From RDXT01 sp033762375 (GTDB lineage Bacteria > Bacteroidota > Bacteroidia > J057), in the NCBI GenBank assembly GCA_033762375.1, contig JANRLQ010000068.1, positions 24,539-88,538 of the forward strand: a stretch of 64,000 nt of DNA. The letters are read 5' to 3'. Within the stretch, counting starts at the first letter, position 1. Every line of letters begins with the position of its first letter. Shown in pieces: positions 32,738-42,184 of the stretch. Below the pieces are notes generated by a model, which did no database searches, was not told the DNA's origin, and saw only the letters and a list, made by a program, of their open reading frames with translations. The position numbers and the translations under genes were made by a program.

Positions 32738-32837
32738 CGGCAAGGCTGTACGGCCAGATCCCTCCGAACTCCGCCAGGTCTGAAAGGAAGCAACGGTAGG
32801 CAGGTTGATCGGTGCGATACGGTTCTTGCCTTTTTTT
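32738..32837 (+). ncRNA. ffs: Signal recognition particle RNA (bacterial small, 4.5S type)
   Basis: The conserved helix 8 region is present: 'CCAGGTCTGAAAGGAAGCAA' (32774-32793), holding the GGAA tetraloop bounded by the symmetric and asymmetric loops that bind Ffh. The 5' end GGCAAG (32739-32744) pairs with CTTGCC (32825-32830), closing a single rod of about 92 bases. Seven T (32831-32837) end the transcript. It has no Alu domain. The RNA scaffolds Ffh for co-translational targeting of membrane proteins. It is a monocistronic gene between the protease gene and ribD, with a perfect consensus promoter. Confidence 0.92.
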
Positions 32838-32911
32838 GAGCCTCCCATCAGGATATTCCCCAGGGTACTATCGGCTGATGATTTTATATAGGTACACATC
32901 TCTAACCTTAA

Positions 32912-32943
32912 CGCCCGGACATTGTCTCTGACATATCCGGGCG
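32912..32943 (+). terminator. Hairpin just before ribD
   Basis: CGCCCGGA (32912-32919) pairs with TCCGGGCG (32936-32943), followed by TATGTTTTTA. It ends one base before the first ATG of ribD. It could be a second terminator for the upstream RNA or a ribD leader structure. If it folds in mRNA it would hide the first ATG and favour the start at 32960. Confidence 0.6.
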
Positions 32944-32944
32944 T

Positions 32945-34033
32945 ATGTTTTTACAGCGTATGTCTTTTTCAACCCAGGATCATTTTTTTTTGCAGCGGTG
33001 CCAGCACCTGGCGTCCCTGGGCGGCACGCGGGTATTACCCAATCCACGGGTAGGCTCGGTGATCGTGCATGAGGGCCGTATCATCGGAGAGGGATACCAC
33101 CAGTACCCTGGCGGCCCGCATGCGGAGGTCATGGCGGTCCGGGATATCCGCCCGGAAGATCATGTCCTGGTCAAAGAGAGTAGCTTATACGTCAACCTGG
33201 AGCCTTGCAGCCACTTCGGCAAAACTCCGCCCTGTGCCGATATGATCATCACGCTGGGCATCCCACGGGTAGTGATCGGGTGTCAGGACCCTAACCCCAA
33301 GGTGTCGGGAGCAGGCATCCGACGGTTGCGGGATGCCGGTATCACGGTGGTTACGGCTCCGGATGACAGCCCCTATATCTGGCAAAACCGGGTGTTTTTT
33401 GTCAACCAGCAACAAAAGCGTCCTTTTATCATCCTGAAATGGGCTGAAAGCCGTGACGGGTTTATCGGGGGATTTGACCAGGAAGGCAATCCCAAACCGC
33501 TCCGCATCTCCTGTGAAATGTCGCGGTTGCTGGCGCACAAACTCCGGGCTGAAATGCAGGTCATCATGATCGGGAAAGGCACAGCGGCAGCAGACAATCC
33601 ACACCTCACCACCCGCCATGTACCCGGTCACAACCCGATCCGTATGATCCTGGACCGCAACTTACGCCTCCCGGAAGCCATGCACCTGCGCACAGACGGC
33701 ATTCCGACCATTATCCTCAATGCCTTGCGGCAGGACACGGAAGGCGCTGTACGGTATTATATCCCCCGGCAATGGCATGATATACGGGCTTTGCTACAGG
33801 AGCTGTATGAGGTCCTCGGAATCTGCTCCATTATGGTCGAGGGAGGCAGTCACCTGCTGCGGCAGTTTATCACCCAGGATGTATGGGATGAAGTCTATCG
33901 GGTGACCGGTACGCTAAAGGCCGGAGCGGGTGTACCCGCCCCGGAGGTTCCGTGGTCATTTGAGGCAGAAGAAATGCTGGGTGAGGATCGGGTCGAAATC
34001 CTGCGCCGGGTCACGTGGACCCCTATACGCTGA
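32945..34033 (+). CDS. ribD: Bifunctional riboflavin biosynthesis protein RibD
   Basis: The 362-residue protein joins two enzymes of riboflavin synthesis: the pyrimidine deaminase (residues 1-150) and the pyrimidine reductase (150-362). Deaminase zinc ligands are His59 ('GGPHAEVMAV', with Glu61 catalytic), Cys88 and Cys97 ('EPCSHFGKTPPC'). The reductase begins near 'RPFIILKWAESRDGFI' and has the NADPH-site 'VEGGSHLLRQFI'. Length is normal for the family. Alternative start at 32960. The stop codon directly abuts the stop codon of the convergent gene. No other rib gene is nearby. Confidence 0.92.
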   Translation: MFLQRMSFSTQDHFFLQRCQHLASLGGTRVLPNPRVGSVIVHEGRIIGEGYHQYPGGPHAEVMAVRDIRPEDHVLVKESSLYVNLEPCSHFGKTPPCADMIITLGIPRVVIGCQDPNPKVSGAGIRRLRDAGITVVTAPDDSPYIWQNRVFFVNQQQKRPFIILKWAESRDGFIGGFDQEGNPKPLRISCEMSRLLAHKLRAEMQVIMIGKGTAAADNPHLTTRHVPGHNPIRMILDRNLRLPEAMHLRTDGIPTIILNALRQDTEGAVRYYIPRQWHDIRALLQELYEVLGICSIMVEGGSHLLRQFITQDVWDEVYRVTGTLKAGAGVPAPEVPWSFEAEEMLGEDRVEILRRVTWTPIR

Positions 34034-34558
34034 TTAGTTGCCGGTTTTCCAGGGAAATTCCGGACGGCTTGGCTTACGGTTGGGTTTCCGGATCGGCATA
34101 GCCTTGCGGTTGATCAGGACATAACGGGCAGAGAGTGCCGTGGCCGGCACAAACCCTACGCCGAGGGTAGCGCCTCCCCCAAAGCTCAGTTGGGGCTTAA
34201 AGTCAAATGCTACATTCACCTTGCCGATGGTGGCCTCGACCCCTACCTGCCCTTCGACTCCGTAGAGGTTTTTGCGCTCATATGAGTTGGTGCCCCCATG
34301 CAGGCCGGCTCCGTAAAATACATTCACCTTACGGGTGGCAAGGTTGACATGCCTGCGTGCCAGCAAGTGAAAGTAACTACGATCCCGGTAGTCATTGTCC
34401 AGGATAAACTCCACTGTGGTACGGGGCATCACCAGCTGAGACACGGTCAGGCCCCAGGTATTGCCGAGCCGGAGGCCGGCAGCCGTCACATAACCCTGAG
34501 CATGAGCATGATACATACCCAGCAGGCAAACGGCAAACAGAAAAGCACTCTTTTTCAT
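34034..34558 (-). CDS. Hypothetical secreted beta-barrel-like protein
   Basis: The 174-residue protein has a signal peptide (1-20, ending 'AHAQ') and alternating beta strands ('EGQVGVEATIGKVNVAFDFK', 'GGGATLGVGFVPATALSARY'), suggesting a small outer-membrane barrel. It ends in a basic, proline-rich tail ('RKPNRKPSRPEF'). Similar small secreted proteins are common in Bacteroidota and uncharacterised. It is convergent with ribD with no gap, so both genes probably lack separate terminators here. Confidence 0.5.
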   Translation of the reverse strand: MKKSAFLFAVCLLGMYHAHAQGYVTAAGLRLGNTWGLTVSQLVMPRTTVEFILDNDYRDRSYFHLLARRHVNLATRKVNVFYGAGLHGGTNSYERKNLYGVEGQVGVEATIGKVNVAFDFKPQLSFGGGATLGVGFVPATALSARYVLINRKAMPIRKPNRKPSRPEFPWKTGN

Positions 34559-34574
34559 ATATAACGGTTATATA
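34558..34574. repeat. Palindrome at the start codon of the barrel-like gene
   Basis: TATATAAC-G-GTTATATA is a perfect 8+1+8 inverted repeat that includes the first base of the start codon (34558). Its position in the ribosome-binding region suggests a regulatory role or chance AT symmetry. Confidence 0.6.
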
Positions 34575-34730
34575 TCCCGGATAATGACCCGCGGTTGAGG
34601 CCAGCGTTGCACCAGGACAAGGTACAATATATAAGATTGTACGGTAAAAGAGACCCGGCAGCCTTCACATCTGCACACAGAGGTGACACAGCCGGACGAT
34701 ACCTGTACACGGTTCGCAGATGCCGCAAAA

Positions 34731-34764
34731 TAAAAACCCCCCGGCCTGTCGCACAGCGGCAGGC
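34731..34764 (-). terminator. Probable terminator of the dcw cluster
   Basis: On the minus strand GCCTGCCGC and GCGACAGGC (34764-34744) form a stem with one mismatch. It is followed by a G-rich stretch and then TTTTTATTTT. It lies about 55 bases after the ftsZ stop codon. The G-rich interval makes it atypical. Confidence 0.5.
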
Positions 34765-34819
34765 GCGGGAAGCTCCGAAAGTAAATGACACAGCTAAGTC
34801 AGCGCACACGGGGACCTTT

Positions 34820-36139
34820 TCAGTCCACGTTATCGTGCAGGAATGCGTTATTGTCCCGAATCCGGTATTTGCCCTTATCACCCTCTACGCTGGAGCGGGA
34901 GAGGCTGGGCATATCGGAGGACTTGTCAAGGTCAAGGGTTACCCGTTTGCGGAGGTAAGCAGGCTCACTTTCAAGCCCTTGCAGGCTGTCTGCGTCGTGA
35001 ATGTCGTAGACCTTGGAGTTGAGTTTCTGGATACGCTCCTCGCGCTCACGCCGGTCGAGGCGGAGCTGCTCAGGCATAAGCTGGCGGCGGGCAGGCATCA
35101 GGGGCTCTTCAGCCACCTCTACAGCCGCCTTGCGGCGGGTAAGGCCTTCTGCTTCAGCGCGGAGTGCCGCAGGATCACGTTTTTCCTGAAAACGGGTAGC
35201 GATCACGGTCACCCGGATTTTGTCGCCCATGGTTTCATCATAGACGATACCGTAGATAATGTTGGCATCAAATCCGGCCCGCTCCTGGATATACTCCACG
35301 ACCTGGGTCGTCTCATCCATGCGGAGTGAGTCCTCAGAAGCCGTGATGTTGACGATGATGGCACGGGCACCCTCGATGTCTACATTGTCGAGCAGGGGTG
35401 AGTTGATGGCTGCCTCTACGGCCTGTACAGCACGGTTTTCTCCTTCAGCGACGGCTGTACCCATAAGGGCCTTGCCACCATCCCGCATGACGGTGCACAC
35501 ATCCGCAAAGTCCACGTTGATATACCCCTCAGAGGTAATAATCTCTGCGATACCCTTGGCAGCATTGCAGAGGACCTGATCAGCCTCTTCAAATGCTTTT
35601 TTCATGCTGACATTGGGGCCGAGGATTTTGTGGAGATTGTTGTTGTCAATGACAATCATGGTATCCACCATCCCCTGGAGCTCACGGATGCCCGCTTCAG
35701 CCTGCTGCATACGTTTGGGACCTTCAAACTTGAAGGGCATGGTCACGATGCCCACGGTCAGGATGCCCATTTCCTTGGCCATGGCAGCCAAGACAGGCGC
35801 AGCACCGGTACCCGTACCACCTCCCATACCAGCAGTGATAAACACCATTTTGGTATTGTTGGCGAGCATGTTACGGACTTCCTCCTGGCTTTCTACGGCC
35901 GATTTTTTGCCGACTTCAGGATTCGCACCGGCTCCGAGGCCTTCGGTCTGGTTGGCCCCCAGGCGGATCCGCATAGGGACTTTGCTGCGCTTGAGCGCTT
36001 GTATGTCTGTATTGGCGATGATAAAATCTACACCGTCAATGCCTTTTTCGTACATATTGTTGACGGCATTGCCGCCACCGCCGCCCACACCCAGGACTTT
36101 GATGAGAGAGGAAGGAAGTTTGGGGAACTCGAATTGCAT
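34820..36139 (-). CDS. ftsZ: Cell division protein FtsZ
   Basis: The 439-residue tubulin-like GTPase forms the cytokinetic Z ring. Seen: 'GVGGGGGNAVNNMYEKGIDG' near the N-terminus; the signature GGGTGTG (about residue 105, 'AGMGGGTGTGAAPVLA'); the T7-loop region 'NVDFADVCTVM'; and a C-terminal domain to about 320. A variable linker and a short C-terminal peptide follow ('RDNNAFLHDNVD'), the conserved FtsA-binding tail in Bacteroidota form. It is the last gene of the dcw cluster, 73 bp after ftsA. Confidence 0.97.
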   Translation of the reverse strand: MQFEFPKLPSSLIKVLGVGGGGGNAVNNMYEKGIDGVDFIIANTDIQALKRSKVPMRIRLGANQTEGLGAGANPEVGKKSAVESQEEVRNMLANNTKMVFITAGMGGGTGTGAAPVLAAMAKEMGILTVGIVTMPFKFEGPKRMQQAEAGIRELQGMVDTMIVIDNNNLHKILGPNVSMKKAFEEADQVLCNAAKGIAEIITSEGYINVDFADVCTVMRDGGKALMGTAVAEGENRAVQAVEAAINSPLLDNVDIEGARAIIVNITASEDSLRMDETTQVVEYIQERAGFDANIIYGIVYDETMGDKIRVTVIATRFQEKRDPAALRAEAEGLTRRKAAVEVAEEPLMPARRQLMPEQLRLDRREREERIQKLNSKVYDIHDADSLQGLESEPAYLRKRVTLDLDKSSDMPSLSRSSVEGDKGKYRIRDNNAFLHDNVD

Positions 36140-36212
36140 GGCGATTCGTTTTGCTGTGATTCAGGATATTTTTCAGGTATTTGAGCGGTAGCCAGACCTG
36201 TGTCTGTCAGGA

Positions 36213-37577
36213 TCATTCGATGAAGTCGCCGGTGTTGGTGAGCGTGCTTTCAAACCAGGTTTTTACCTTGTCAATGAAGCTGATGCGGGGACCAAGGCGG
36301 CTGGGAGCCCGACGAGCCGGGGTACTGCCTCCAGCACCTCCCGTCTGTGAGACAGGCTCGCGGCGTACCGGCTGGGCCGCAGTTCCCTGACGGGTGACGG
36401 CATATTCGGCGTTTTCAAGGCCCATGACGACCAGACCGGATGCCGTAGCATACATCGGGAAATTGACCTCGTCCACCATACCGCTGGCCAGGTGCTCGCC
36501 GGGGTAGCCGATCCGGGTATCTATCCCGGTGACATACTCCACGCATTGTTTCATGTGCTGAAGCTGGGCTCCACCGCCGGTGACGACTATACCGGCTACC
36601 AGTTTGTCTTCGTACCCTGAGTTTTTGATTTCAGCCAGTACAAATTCCAGGATCTCCTCCATGCGGGACTGGATGACCCGTGCCAGCATGGTTTTGTGTA
36701 TCTCCTTGGCGGGCCGGTCGCGCGGACCGGGTATGCTGATGATCACATCATCGGTGACAGCGTCCGCGAGGGCGCTCCCGTACTGGATTTTCAGCAGCTC
36801 CGCGTGTTTTTTCATGACCTTAAAGCCGTGTTTGATGTCCTCGGTGACAATATTGCCCCCAAAAGGAATCACCGCTGTGTGCCGGATGATATTGCTCTCA
36901 AACACTGCGATGTCCGTCGTTCCGCCCCCGATGTCCACGAGGCAGACACCTGCTTCTTTTTCCTCATCGGTAAGGACAGAGGCACTGGAAGCCAGGGGCT
37001 CCAGAATCAGTTCGCTGACTTCCAGCCCGGCACGCACCACACACTTGTAGATGTTGTTGGCGGCAGTGGTCTGGCCCGTCACGATGTGGAAATTACCCTC
37101 CAGCCGGACACCGGACATCCCTACAGGGTCCACGATACCGGTCTGGCTGTCCACCGTGTATTCCTGCGGGAGAACGTGAATGATCTCCGTACCGGGCGGG
37201 GTGGCGATTTTGAACATGTCCTCGTGCAGTCGGCTTACATCTTCCTGCACGATCTCAAAATCAGGGCTGTTGAGGGTGATAATTCCCTTGTGCTGCATGC
37301 TGCGCACGTGCTCACCGGCAATACCGACGTGTACCACCTCGATCTTGATGCCAGAGTGTTTTTCGGCCTCGGCTACAGCTTCCCGGATGGCTTCCACGGT
37401 TTTGTCTATGTTGACCACGACACCGCGGCTGACGCCGTCCGAGTGAGACTTGCCCAGCCCGAGGATGTTAATTTTGCCAAATTCGTTGCGTTTGCCGACG
37501 ATGGCGCAGATCTTGGTCGTACCGATGTCAAGGCCGACAACGATCTGCTCGTTAGGATACTTTTTTTCAGCTGACAT
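36213..37577 (-). CDS. ftsA: Cell division protein FtsA
   Basis: The 454-residue actin-like ATPase tethers FtsZ to the membrane. 'VGLDIGTTKICAIVG' is the phosphate-1 motif, 'LVDIGGGTTDIAVFE' phosphate-2, and 'GIVVTGGGAQLQHM' the adenosine motif. The SHS2 (1C) domain lies near residues 85-165. The C-terminus ends in an amphipathic helix ('FIDKVKTWFESTLTN'), the membrane-targeting segment, after a Pro/Arg-rich linker. Length is usual for the phylum. It lies between ftsQ and ftsZ. Confidence 0.97.
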   Translation of the reverse strand: MSAEKKYPNEQIVVGLDIGTTKICAIVGKRNEFGKINILGLGKSHSDGVSRGVVVNIDKTVEAIREAVAEAEKHSGIKIEVVHVGIAGEHVRSMQHKGIITLNSPDFEIVQEDVSRLHEDMFKIATPPGTEIIHVLPQEYTVDSQTGIVDPVGMSGVRLEGNFHIVTGQTTAANNIYKCVVRAGLEVSELILEPLASSASVLTDEEKEAGVCLVDIGGGTTDIAVFESNIIRHTAVIPFGGNIVTEDIKHGFKVMKKHAELLKIQYGSALADAVTDDVIISIPGPRDRPAKEIHKTMLARVIQSRMEEILEFVLAEIKNSGYEDKLVAGIVVTGGGAQLQHMKQCVEYVTGIDTRIGYPGEHLASGMVDEVNFPMYATASGLVVMGLENAEYAVTRQGTAAQPVRREPVSQTGGAGGSTPARRAPSRLGPRISFIDKVKTWFESTLTNTGDFIE

Positions 37578-37654
37578 AGCTTAGCGGGTTTGTAATGTTA
37601 CCTTTCGGATAATCAAGGATGCTTCAAGCAAGTACTTTCGGGGAAAAAACACAT

Positions 37655-38539
37655 TCATCGTCTGCGGGCTACGACCTGTCCACGGTAGGCGACACTCACA
37701 GATTTATACAGGCTCCATCCGGTTTCAGGTAATACCTGGCGGTAGAAATCCAGCAGGTTGCTGAATTTCTCCCGGATTCGGGAGGGTTGACCAAACTCGA
37801 TACGGGCATCACCGATCTGGGGATAAAGGACCAGTTCTCCACTCTGCTCAATCCATATCTCGGCAATCTGCGCATTCCAGAAGGGGTTTTGCTGGATGTA
37901 TTGCAGCACCGGCACGGCGGCCAGGATGGTATTGCAGGCAAAAGTATCCACAGCGCCCTCCTCAAAATCACCCCGGATCAGGGGTACATAGGCTGTGTGC
38001 AGGCGTGAGTCCGGAAACTTATATCCATTTTCATCCAGATAAAGGGTCGTGCCGCTGTTGTTGATCAGGCGGGCAAGCGGCTTGCGCAGGGTCGCCTCCA
38101 GGTGCAGGCTCCCGGCTATACTTTTCCAGGCCTCCCCATGCAGGACAGTGCGATCCTGGCGCAGGGCCAGCTCGACCATCCCCAGGTCTATCTGCCCCAT
38201 GGGCACTCCTGTGAGGTCCATACCCGCAGCGTCGGTCACCAGCTGAGCCAGAGAAGCCTCATCATGAAATGCATTGTCATGCAGGGCCTGGATATGCACC
38301 TCAACCCGGCGCAGCGGCGCCAGCTCCTGATACATATATATCATCACCATCAGCAGGATCACGCCGAGGGTACTGCCGCCATAGACCAGCAGTTGCCGAC
38401 GGGTGAGTTTGCCGGTTTGCCAGAAGGCAGGCGCAGGTCTGCGGACAGCTTCCTGCTGCACCTCCTCCAACGGACGGTTGCGCCGGGCAGCAGCCTCAGC
38501 CGGGCGGGGACGGAAGGTAGTCGTTATGAGCGGAAACAT
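37655..38539 (-). CDS. ftsQ: Cell division protein FtsQ
   Basis: The 294-residue bitopic protein has a cytoplasmic basic N-terminus, one membrane helix at about residues 53-70 ('QLLVYGGSTLGVILLMVMIY') and a periplasmic POTRA-plus-beta region ('VEVHIQALHDNAFHDEASLA', 'PFWNAQIAEIWIEQSGELVLYP'). It links the early and late divisome. Sequence conservation is low, as usual for FtsQ in Bacteroidota; the call rests on position and topology. It overlaps murC by 16 bases, indicating translational coupling. Confidence 0.85.
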   Translation of the reverse strand: MFPLITTTFRPRPAEAAARRNRPLEEVQQEAVRRPAPAFWQTGKLTRRQLLVYGGSTLGVILLMVMIYMYQELAPLRRVEVHIQALHDNAFHDEASLAQLVTDAAGMDLTGVPMGQIDLGMVELALRQDRTVLHGEAWKSIAGSLHLEATLRKPLARLINNSGTTLYLDENGYKFPDSRLHTAYVPLIRGDFEEGAVDTFACNTILAAVPVLQYIQQNPFWNAQIAEIWIEQSGELVLYPQIGDARIEFGQPSRIREKFSNLLDFYRQVLPETGWSLYKSVSVAYRGQVVARRR

Positions 38540-39861
38540 AGGGCTATTCGTTCGGATTCACGGTCAATATCTCCGGCACCCAGGGTCAGTACAACCGTGG
38601 GGCCTTCTATTACAGCTGTGAGGGTGGTCAGCAGGTCTTGCCGGGTGACCAACTGGCGGTCGGCCAGGGTCATGGCATCCAGGATCATCCGGGAGGTAAC
38701 CCCTGGAATGGGCTCCTCACGCGCAGGGTATATATCCATGAGCAGCACGGCGTCTGCCCGGGAGAGTTCGGTAGCAAATCCGGCACACAGGTCGCGGGTG
38801 CGGGTGTACAGGTGCGGTTGAAATACGACCACCAGCCGCCGGTCCGGAAAAAGGTCCCGTGCCGTGAGCAGGGCCGCTGCAATCTCAGCCGGGTGGTGTG
38901 CATAGTCATCCACATAGGTCAGGGCCGGCGAGTCCACCAGGACTTCAAACCGGCGGTATATACCTGTAAAACTGGCGACTGCTGCCGGGATACGGGCCGG
39001 ATCGGCTCCATAATGCAGGGCGACAGCCAGCGCAGCGGTCATATTCAGGACATTGTGGCGGCCTGGCATGTGCAGGACCAGCCCGGGCAGGCTGATACCC
39101 GGCCCTGTCAGGTCAAACGTAGTCCGCAGGTGGCCAAATTGCAAGTTGCGGGCCTGCCAGTCGCCTGTTTCCAGCCCGTAGGTCGCTGTCCCGTCAGCCC
39201 AACCGGTCTGTGGAAGGTCTGCCTGCACCAGCAGCCTGCGGGTCTGCCCGGCAAATTGCCGGAACGTACGCTCCATCTCGGCTGCATCTCCATATATCTC
39301 CAGATGGTCAGGATCCATGGCCGTGATCACCGCCATGTCCGGGTGCAAGGTCAGGAAAGACCGGTCATACTCATCTGCCTCTGCTACCACCAGGTCATTG
39401 TCCGCAAAACAAAAATTGGATTGGAGGTTGTTGGAGATGCCTCCCAAAAACGCCGTACAACCTGAGCCTGCCTCCCGCAGGAGGTGGGTGAGCATGGTCG
39501 TGGTGGTGGTTTTGCCGTGGGTCCCGGCTACCGCGAGGGTGCGGCTTCCGGCACTGATGGTGCCCAGTATCTGAGAGCGCTTCAGGATCGGAATCCCGGC
39601 AGCAAGTGCTGCCTGATATTCGGGATGTTCCTGCCCGATCGCCGGCGTGTACACCATCAGGTCAGCCCCGGCCACATGTGCCGGATCAGCCTGATAATAC
39701 ACAGCGATACCCTCAGCCTCCAGGGCGCGGGTGACGCCGGTTTCGGTCCGGTCGTATCCTGCTACCTGGCAGCCCAGGAGCCGGAAGTACCGGGCAATGG
39801 CGCTCATGCCGATGCCGCCGATGCCGAGGAAGTAGATGGTATGGATGTCCTGGAGTTTCAC
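38524..39861 (-). CDS. murC: UDP-N-acetylmuramate--L-alanine ligase
   Basis: The 445-residue Mur ligase adds L-Ala to UDP-MurNAc. Seen: the N-terminal UDP-binding Rossmann 'IYFLGIGGIGMSAIARYF', ATP-loop 'VAGTHGKTTTTTMLTHLL' (about 108-125), central 'EADEYDRSFLTLHPDMAVIT' and C-terminal 'YVDDYAHHPAEIAAALL'. The start codon is GTG (39861), overlapping the murG stop codon by four bases (GTGA). Cytoplasmic, second committed stage of peptidoglycan precursor synthesis. Confidence 0.96.
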   Translation of the reverse strand: MKLQDIHTIYFLGIGGIGMSAIARYFRLLGCQVAGYDRTETGVTRALEAEGIAVYYQADPAHVAGADLMVYTPAIGQEHPEYQAALAAGIPILKRSQILGTISAGSRTLAVAGTHGKTTTTTMLTHLLREAGSGCTAFLGGISNNLQSNFCFADNDLVVAEADEYDRSFLTLHPDMAVITAMDPDHLEIYGDAAEMERTFRQFAGQTRRLLVQADLPQTGWADGTATYGLETGDWQARNLQFGHLRTTFDLTGPGISLPGLVLHMPGRHNVLNMTAALAVALHYGADPARIPAAVASFTGIYRRFEVLVDSPALTYVDDYAHHPAEIAAALLTARDLFPDRRLVVVFQPHLYTRTRDLCAGFATELSRADAVLLMDIYPAREEPIPGVTSRMILDAMTLADRQLVTRQDLLTTLTAVIEGPTVVLTLGAGDIDRESERIALCFRS

Positions 39862-40949
39862 AGTACCGTTACAAGTTGATCTACAATTTCGCGGGCTGCA
39901 TGATGTTTTTCGATAGCAGTGATCTGCTGCCGGATATGGTTGAGCCGGGGCTGGTCCTGAATCAGGGCCAGGGCTTCGGGGATCAGGGTCTGTACGGCAT
40001 CCGCATCCCGGATCAGGAGGGCTGCCTGCCGGTCGGCCAGCGAGCGGGCGTTTTGGGTCTGGTGGTCTTCGGCGACATTGGGGGAAGGCACCAGGATGGC
40101 GGGCAGTGAGAGGGCAATCAACTCTGAAATGGTGCTTCCCCCTGCCCGGCTGATGATAAGGTCCGCTGCCGCATAGGCGGCTGCCATGTCATCAATAAAG
40201 GCCATCAGGCGTACCTGCGGGTGGGCGGGCACCTGTGCTTTGAGCGTGTCATAATAAATCTTGCCACATTGCCAGAGGAGCTGTACATCAGCCGCCACGA
40301 TCTGCTCCAGCCCTGCCTGCAGGGCCTGGTTGAGGCGCATGGCCCCGAGGCTCCCGCCGAGGTTCAGCAGCACAGGCCGTGAGGGGTCCAGGCCCAGTTT
40401 TTCGCAGGCTGCCTCACGTGATGGCAACACAAACTGCCGGATCGGGTTGCCGGTCACGACTACTTTGGCCGGGTCAAAAAAACGGGCTGCATCCTCATTG
40501 CCCAGCAGAATTTTCTGTGCCCTGGGAGCCAGCCAGCGGTTGACCAACCCCGGAAAGGCATTTTGTTCGCAGATAAACAACGGAATACCCTGTCCTGCGG
40601 CAGCCCGGCCCAATGGACCACTGGCAAACCCACCCACCCCGACAACAGCCTGCGGGCGGAACCGCCTGACGATCCTGCGTGCCTGGATCAGGCTCACCAC
40701 TAATTTGAGCGGGAACAGGAGATTGCGCTGGATATTGCGCAGGGTAAGTTGCCGGTAGATGCCACTGATCCATACCGGCTCAATTGTATATCCATGTCGT
40801 GGGACCACGGTCATCTCCATCCCCCCTTCAGCACCCACAAACAATACCTCTGCCTCCGGCATACGACGCCGGATTTCATCCGCGATAGACAGGGCCGGGA
40901 AGATATGCCCGCCTGTGCCGCCGCCTGATATGATAATTTTGGGTGCCAT
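39858..40949 (-). CDS. murG: UDP-GlcNAc:lipid I N-acetylglucosaminyltransferase
   Basis: This 363-residue GT28 glycosyltransferase makes lipid II at the inner face of the membrane. 'IIISGGGTGGHIFPALSIAD' is the N-terminal glycine loop for the lipid/diphosphate, and 'LLNLGGSLGAMRLNQAL' is the second G loop. 'SRAGGSTISELIALSLPAIL' forms the UDP-GlcNAc site. Length is normal. It lies 37 bp downstream of ftsW and overlaps murC. Confidence 0.97.
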   Translation of the reverse strand: MAPKIIISGGGTGGHIFPALSIADEIRRRMPEAEVLFVGAEGGMEMTVVPRHGYTIEPVWISGIYRQLTLRNIQRNLLFPLKLVVSLIQARRIVRRFRPQAVVGVGGFASGPLGRAAAGQGIPLFICEQNAFPGLVNRWLAPRAQKILLGNEDAARFFDPAKVVVTGNPIRQFVLPSREAACEKLGLDPSRPVLLNLGGSLGAMRLNQALQAGLEQIVAADVQLLWQCGKIYYDTLKAQVPAHPQVRLMAFIDDMAAAYAAADLIISRAGGSTISELIALSLPAILVPSPNVAEDHQTQNARSLADRQAALLIRDADAVQTLIPEALALIQDQPRLNHIRQQITAIEKHHAAREIVDQLVTVL

Positions 40950-40986
40950 ACAAATACTGGGCAGAAAATAGGGGAGTTAGAGGGGG

Positions 40987-42171
40987 TTAAGCTTTGACAA
41001 GTTTGGCCATACGGGTCAGGAAGGCCCAGGCAGGCTGGACATCGGTACCGAGGGCTTTGCGTTTTTCGATCGCATCACGGCTCACGCTGAGGATAATCCC
41101 CAGTGACACACTGGTCGTCAGCAGGGAGGTACCTCCCAGGCTGATGATAGGCAGGGTCAGACCGGTGACCGGCAGCAATCCTACCGTAACCCCCATATTC
41201 ATCATCGCCTGCAAGACCAGGATAAAGGCCAGGCCGCTGGCCATCAGCGCCCCGAAGGTTTTACTCACCGTCACGATGCTCACACTCCGGAAGAGCAGCA
41301 ACACGTAGAGCATGACCACAAAGGCCCCGCCGACAAGTCCGTACTCCTCGACAATGATGGCAAACACGAAGTCAGAGTGTGCCAGCGGCAGAAAATTTCG
41401 CTGCGAACTTTTCCCGACCCCTTTGCCCAGCAGGCCACCAGTGGCTATGGCAACATTGGACGAAACTGTCTGTGCATTGCCGTCATATTCTGCATCTGTG
41501 ATACGCTCAATGTAGTCACCCCAGCGGGATTTCCAGGTCGTGGATCGTTTGGCAGTGTTGACCAGAATGACCAGTCCCAGGCAGGCAACAATGGCCAGTA
41601 CACCTATGTACTTCAGGTCAATACCGGCAATAAACATCACCATCACACTCGCGATAAACATCAGCGAGGCCGTGTGAAGGTCAGAGGGTGCAATCAGGCC
41701 GCAGATGACCATTACCCAGAAAAGGGCTGGCAAAAATCCTTCGGTAAAGTCCCGGATCACGTCCTGGCGCACGGTCAGGAGCTTGGCGAGATACACGACC
41801 AGGGTGATTTTGGCGAGGTCCGATGGCTGGAAGGAAAGACCAAAAATATTCACCCACCGGGCTGCTTCGTTGATCTCACTGCCCTGCACGATGGTGTATA
41901 AGAGGAAGGCGATCGTGATAAAAATCATCGCATTCGTAAACCGGGCAAATACCCGATAGTCTATCAGGTGGACAATAAACATGAGGACCAGGCCTGCCAG
42001 CAGGATGATCACGTGTTTGCCCACAAAAAAGCCCACATCTCCCCCCTGCATGCGGTATGAGAGCGCACTGGTCGAGCTAAAAATCGCCAGCATGCTCACC
42101 ATGGAGAGCAGGAAGACGAGGATCCAGATGATTTTATCGCCTTTGAGACGGAGTAATAACCAGCGTATCAC
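40987..42171 (-). CDS. ftsW: Peptidoglycan glycosyltransferase FtsW (SEDS family)
   Basis: The 394-residue SEDS protein has about ten membrane helices and polymerises glycan strands with its partner transpeptidase FtsI. Family motifs seen: 'GLSFQPSDLAKITLVVYLAK', 'AHSDFVFAIIVEEYGLVGG' and 'TGLTLPIISLGGTSLLTTSV'. The start codon appears to be GTG at 42171. It follows murD after 13 bases, the normal dcw place. Confidence 0.95.
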   Translation of the reverse strand: MIRWLLLRLKGDKIIWILVFLLSMVSMLAIFSSTSALSYRMQGGDVGFFVGKHVIILLAGLVLMFIVHLIDYRVFARFTNAMIFITIAFLLYTIVQGSEINEAARWVNIFGLSFQPSDLAKITLVVYLAKLLTVRQDVIRDFTEGFLPALFWVMVICGLIAPSDLHTASLMFIASVMVMFIAGIDLKYIGVLAIVACLGLVILVNTAKRSTTWKSRWGDYIERITDAEYDGNAQTVSSNVAIATGGLLGKGVGKSSQRNFLPLAHSDFVFAIIVEEYGLVGGAFVVMLYVLLLFRSVSIVTVSKTFGALMASGLAFILVLQAMMNMGVTVGLLPVTGLTLPIISLGGTSLLTTSVSLGIILSVSRDAIEKRKALGTDVQPAWAFLTRMAKLVKA

Positions 42172-42184
42172 GGTAAATGAACAT

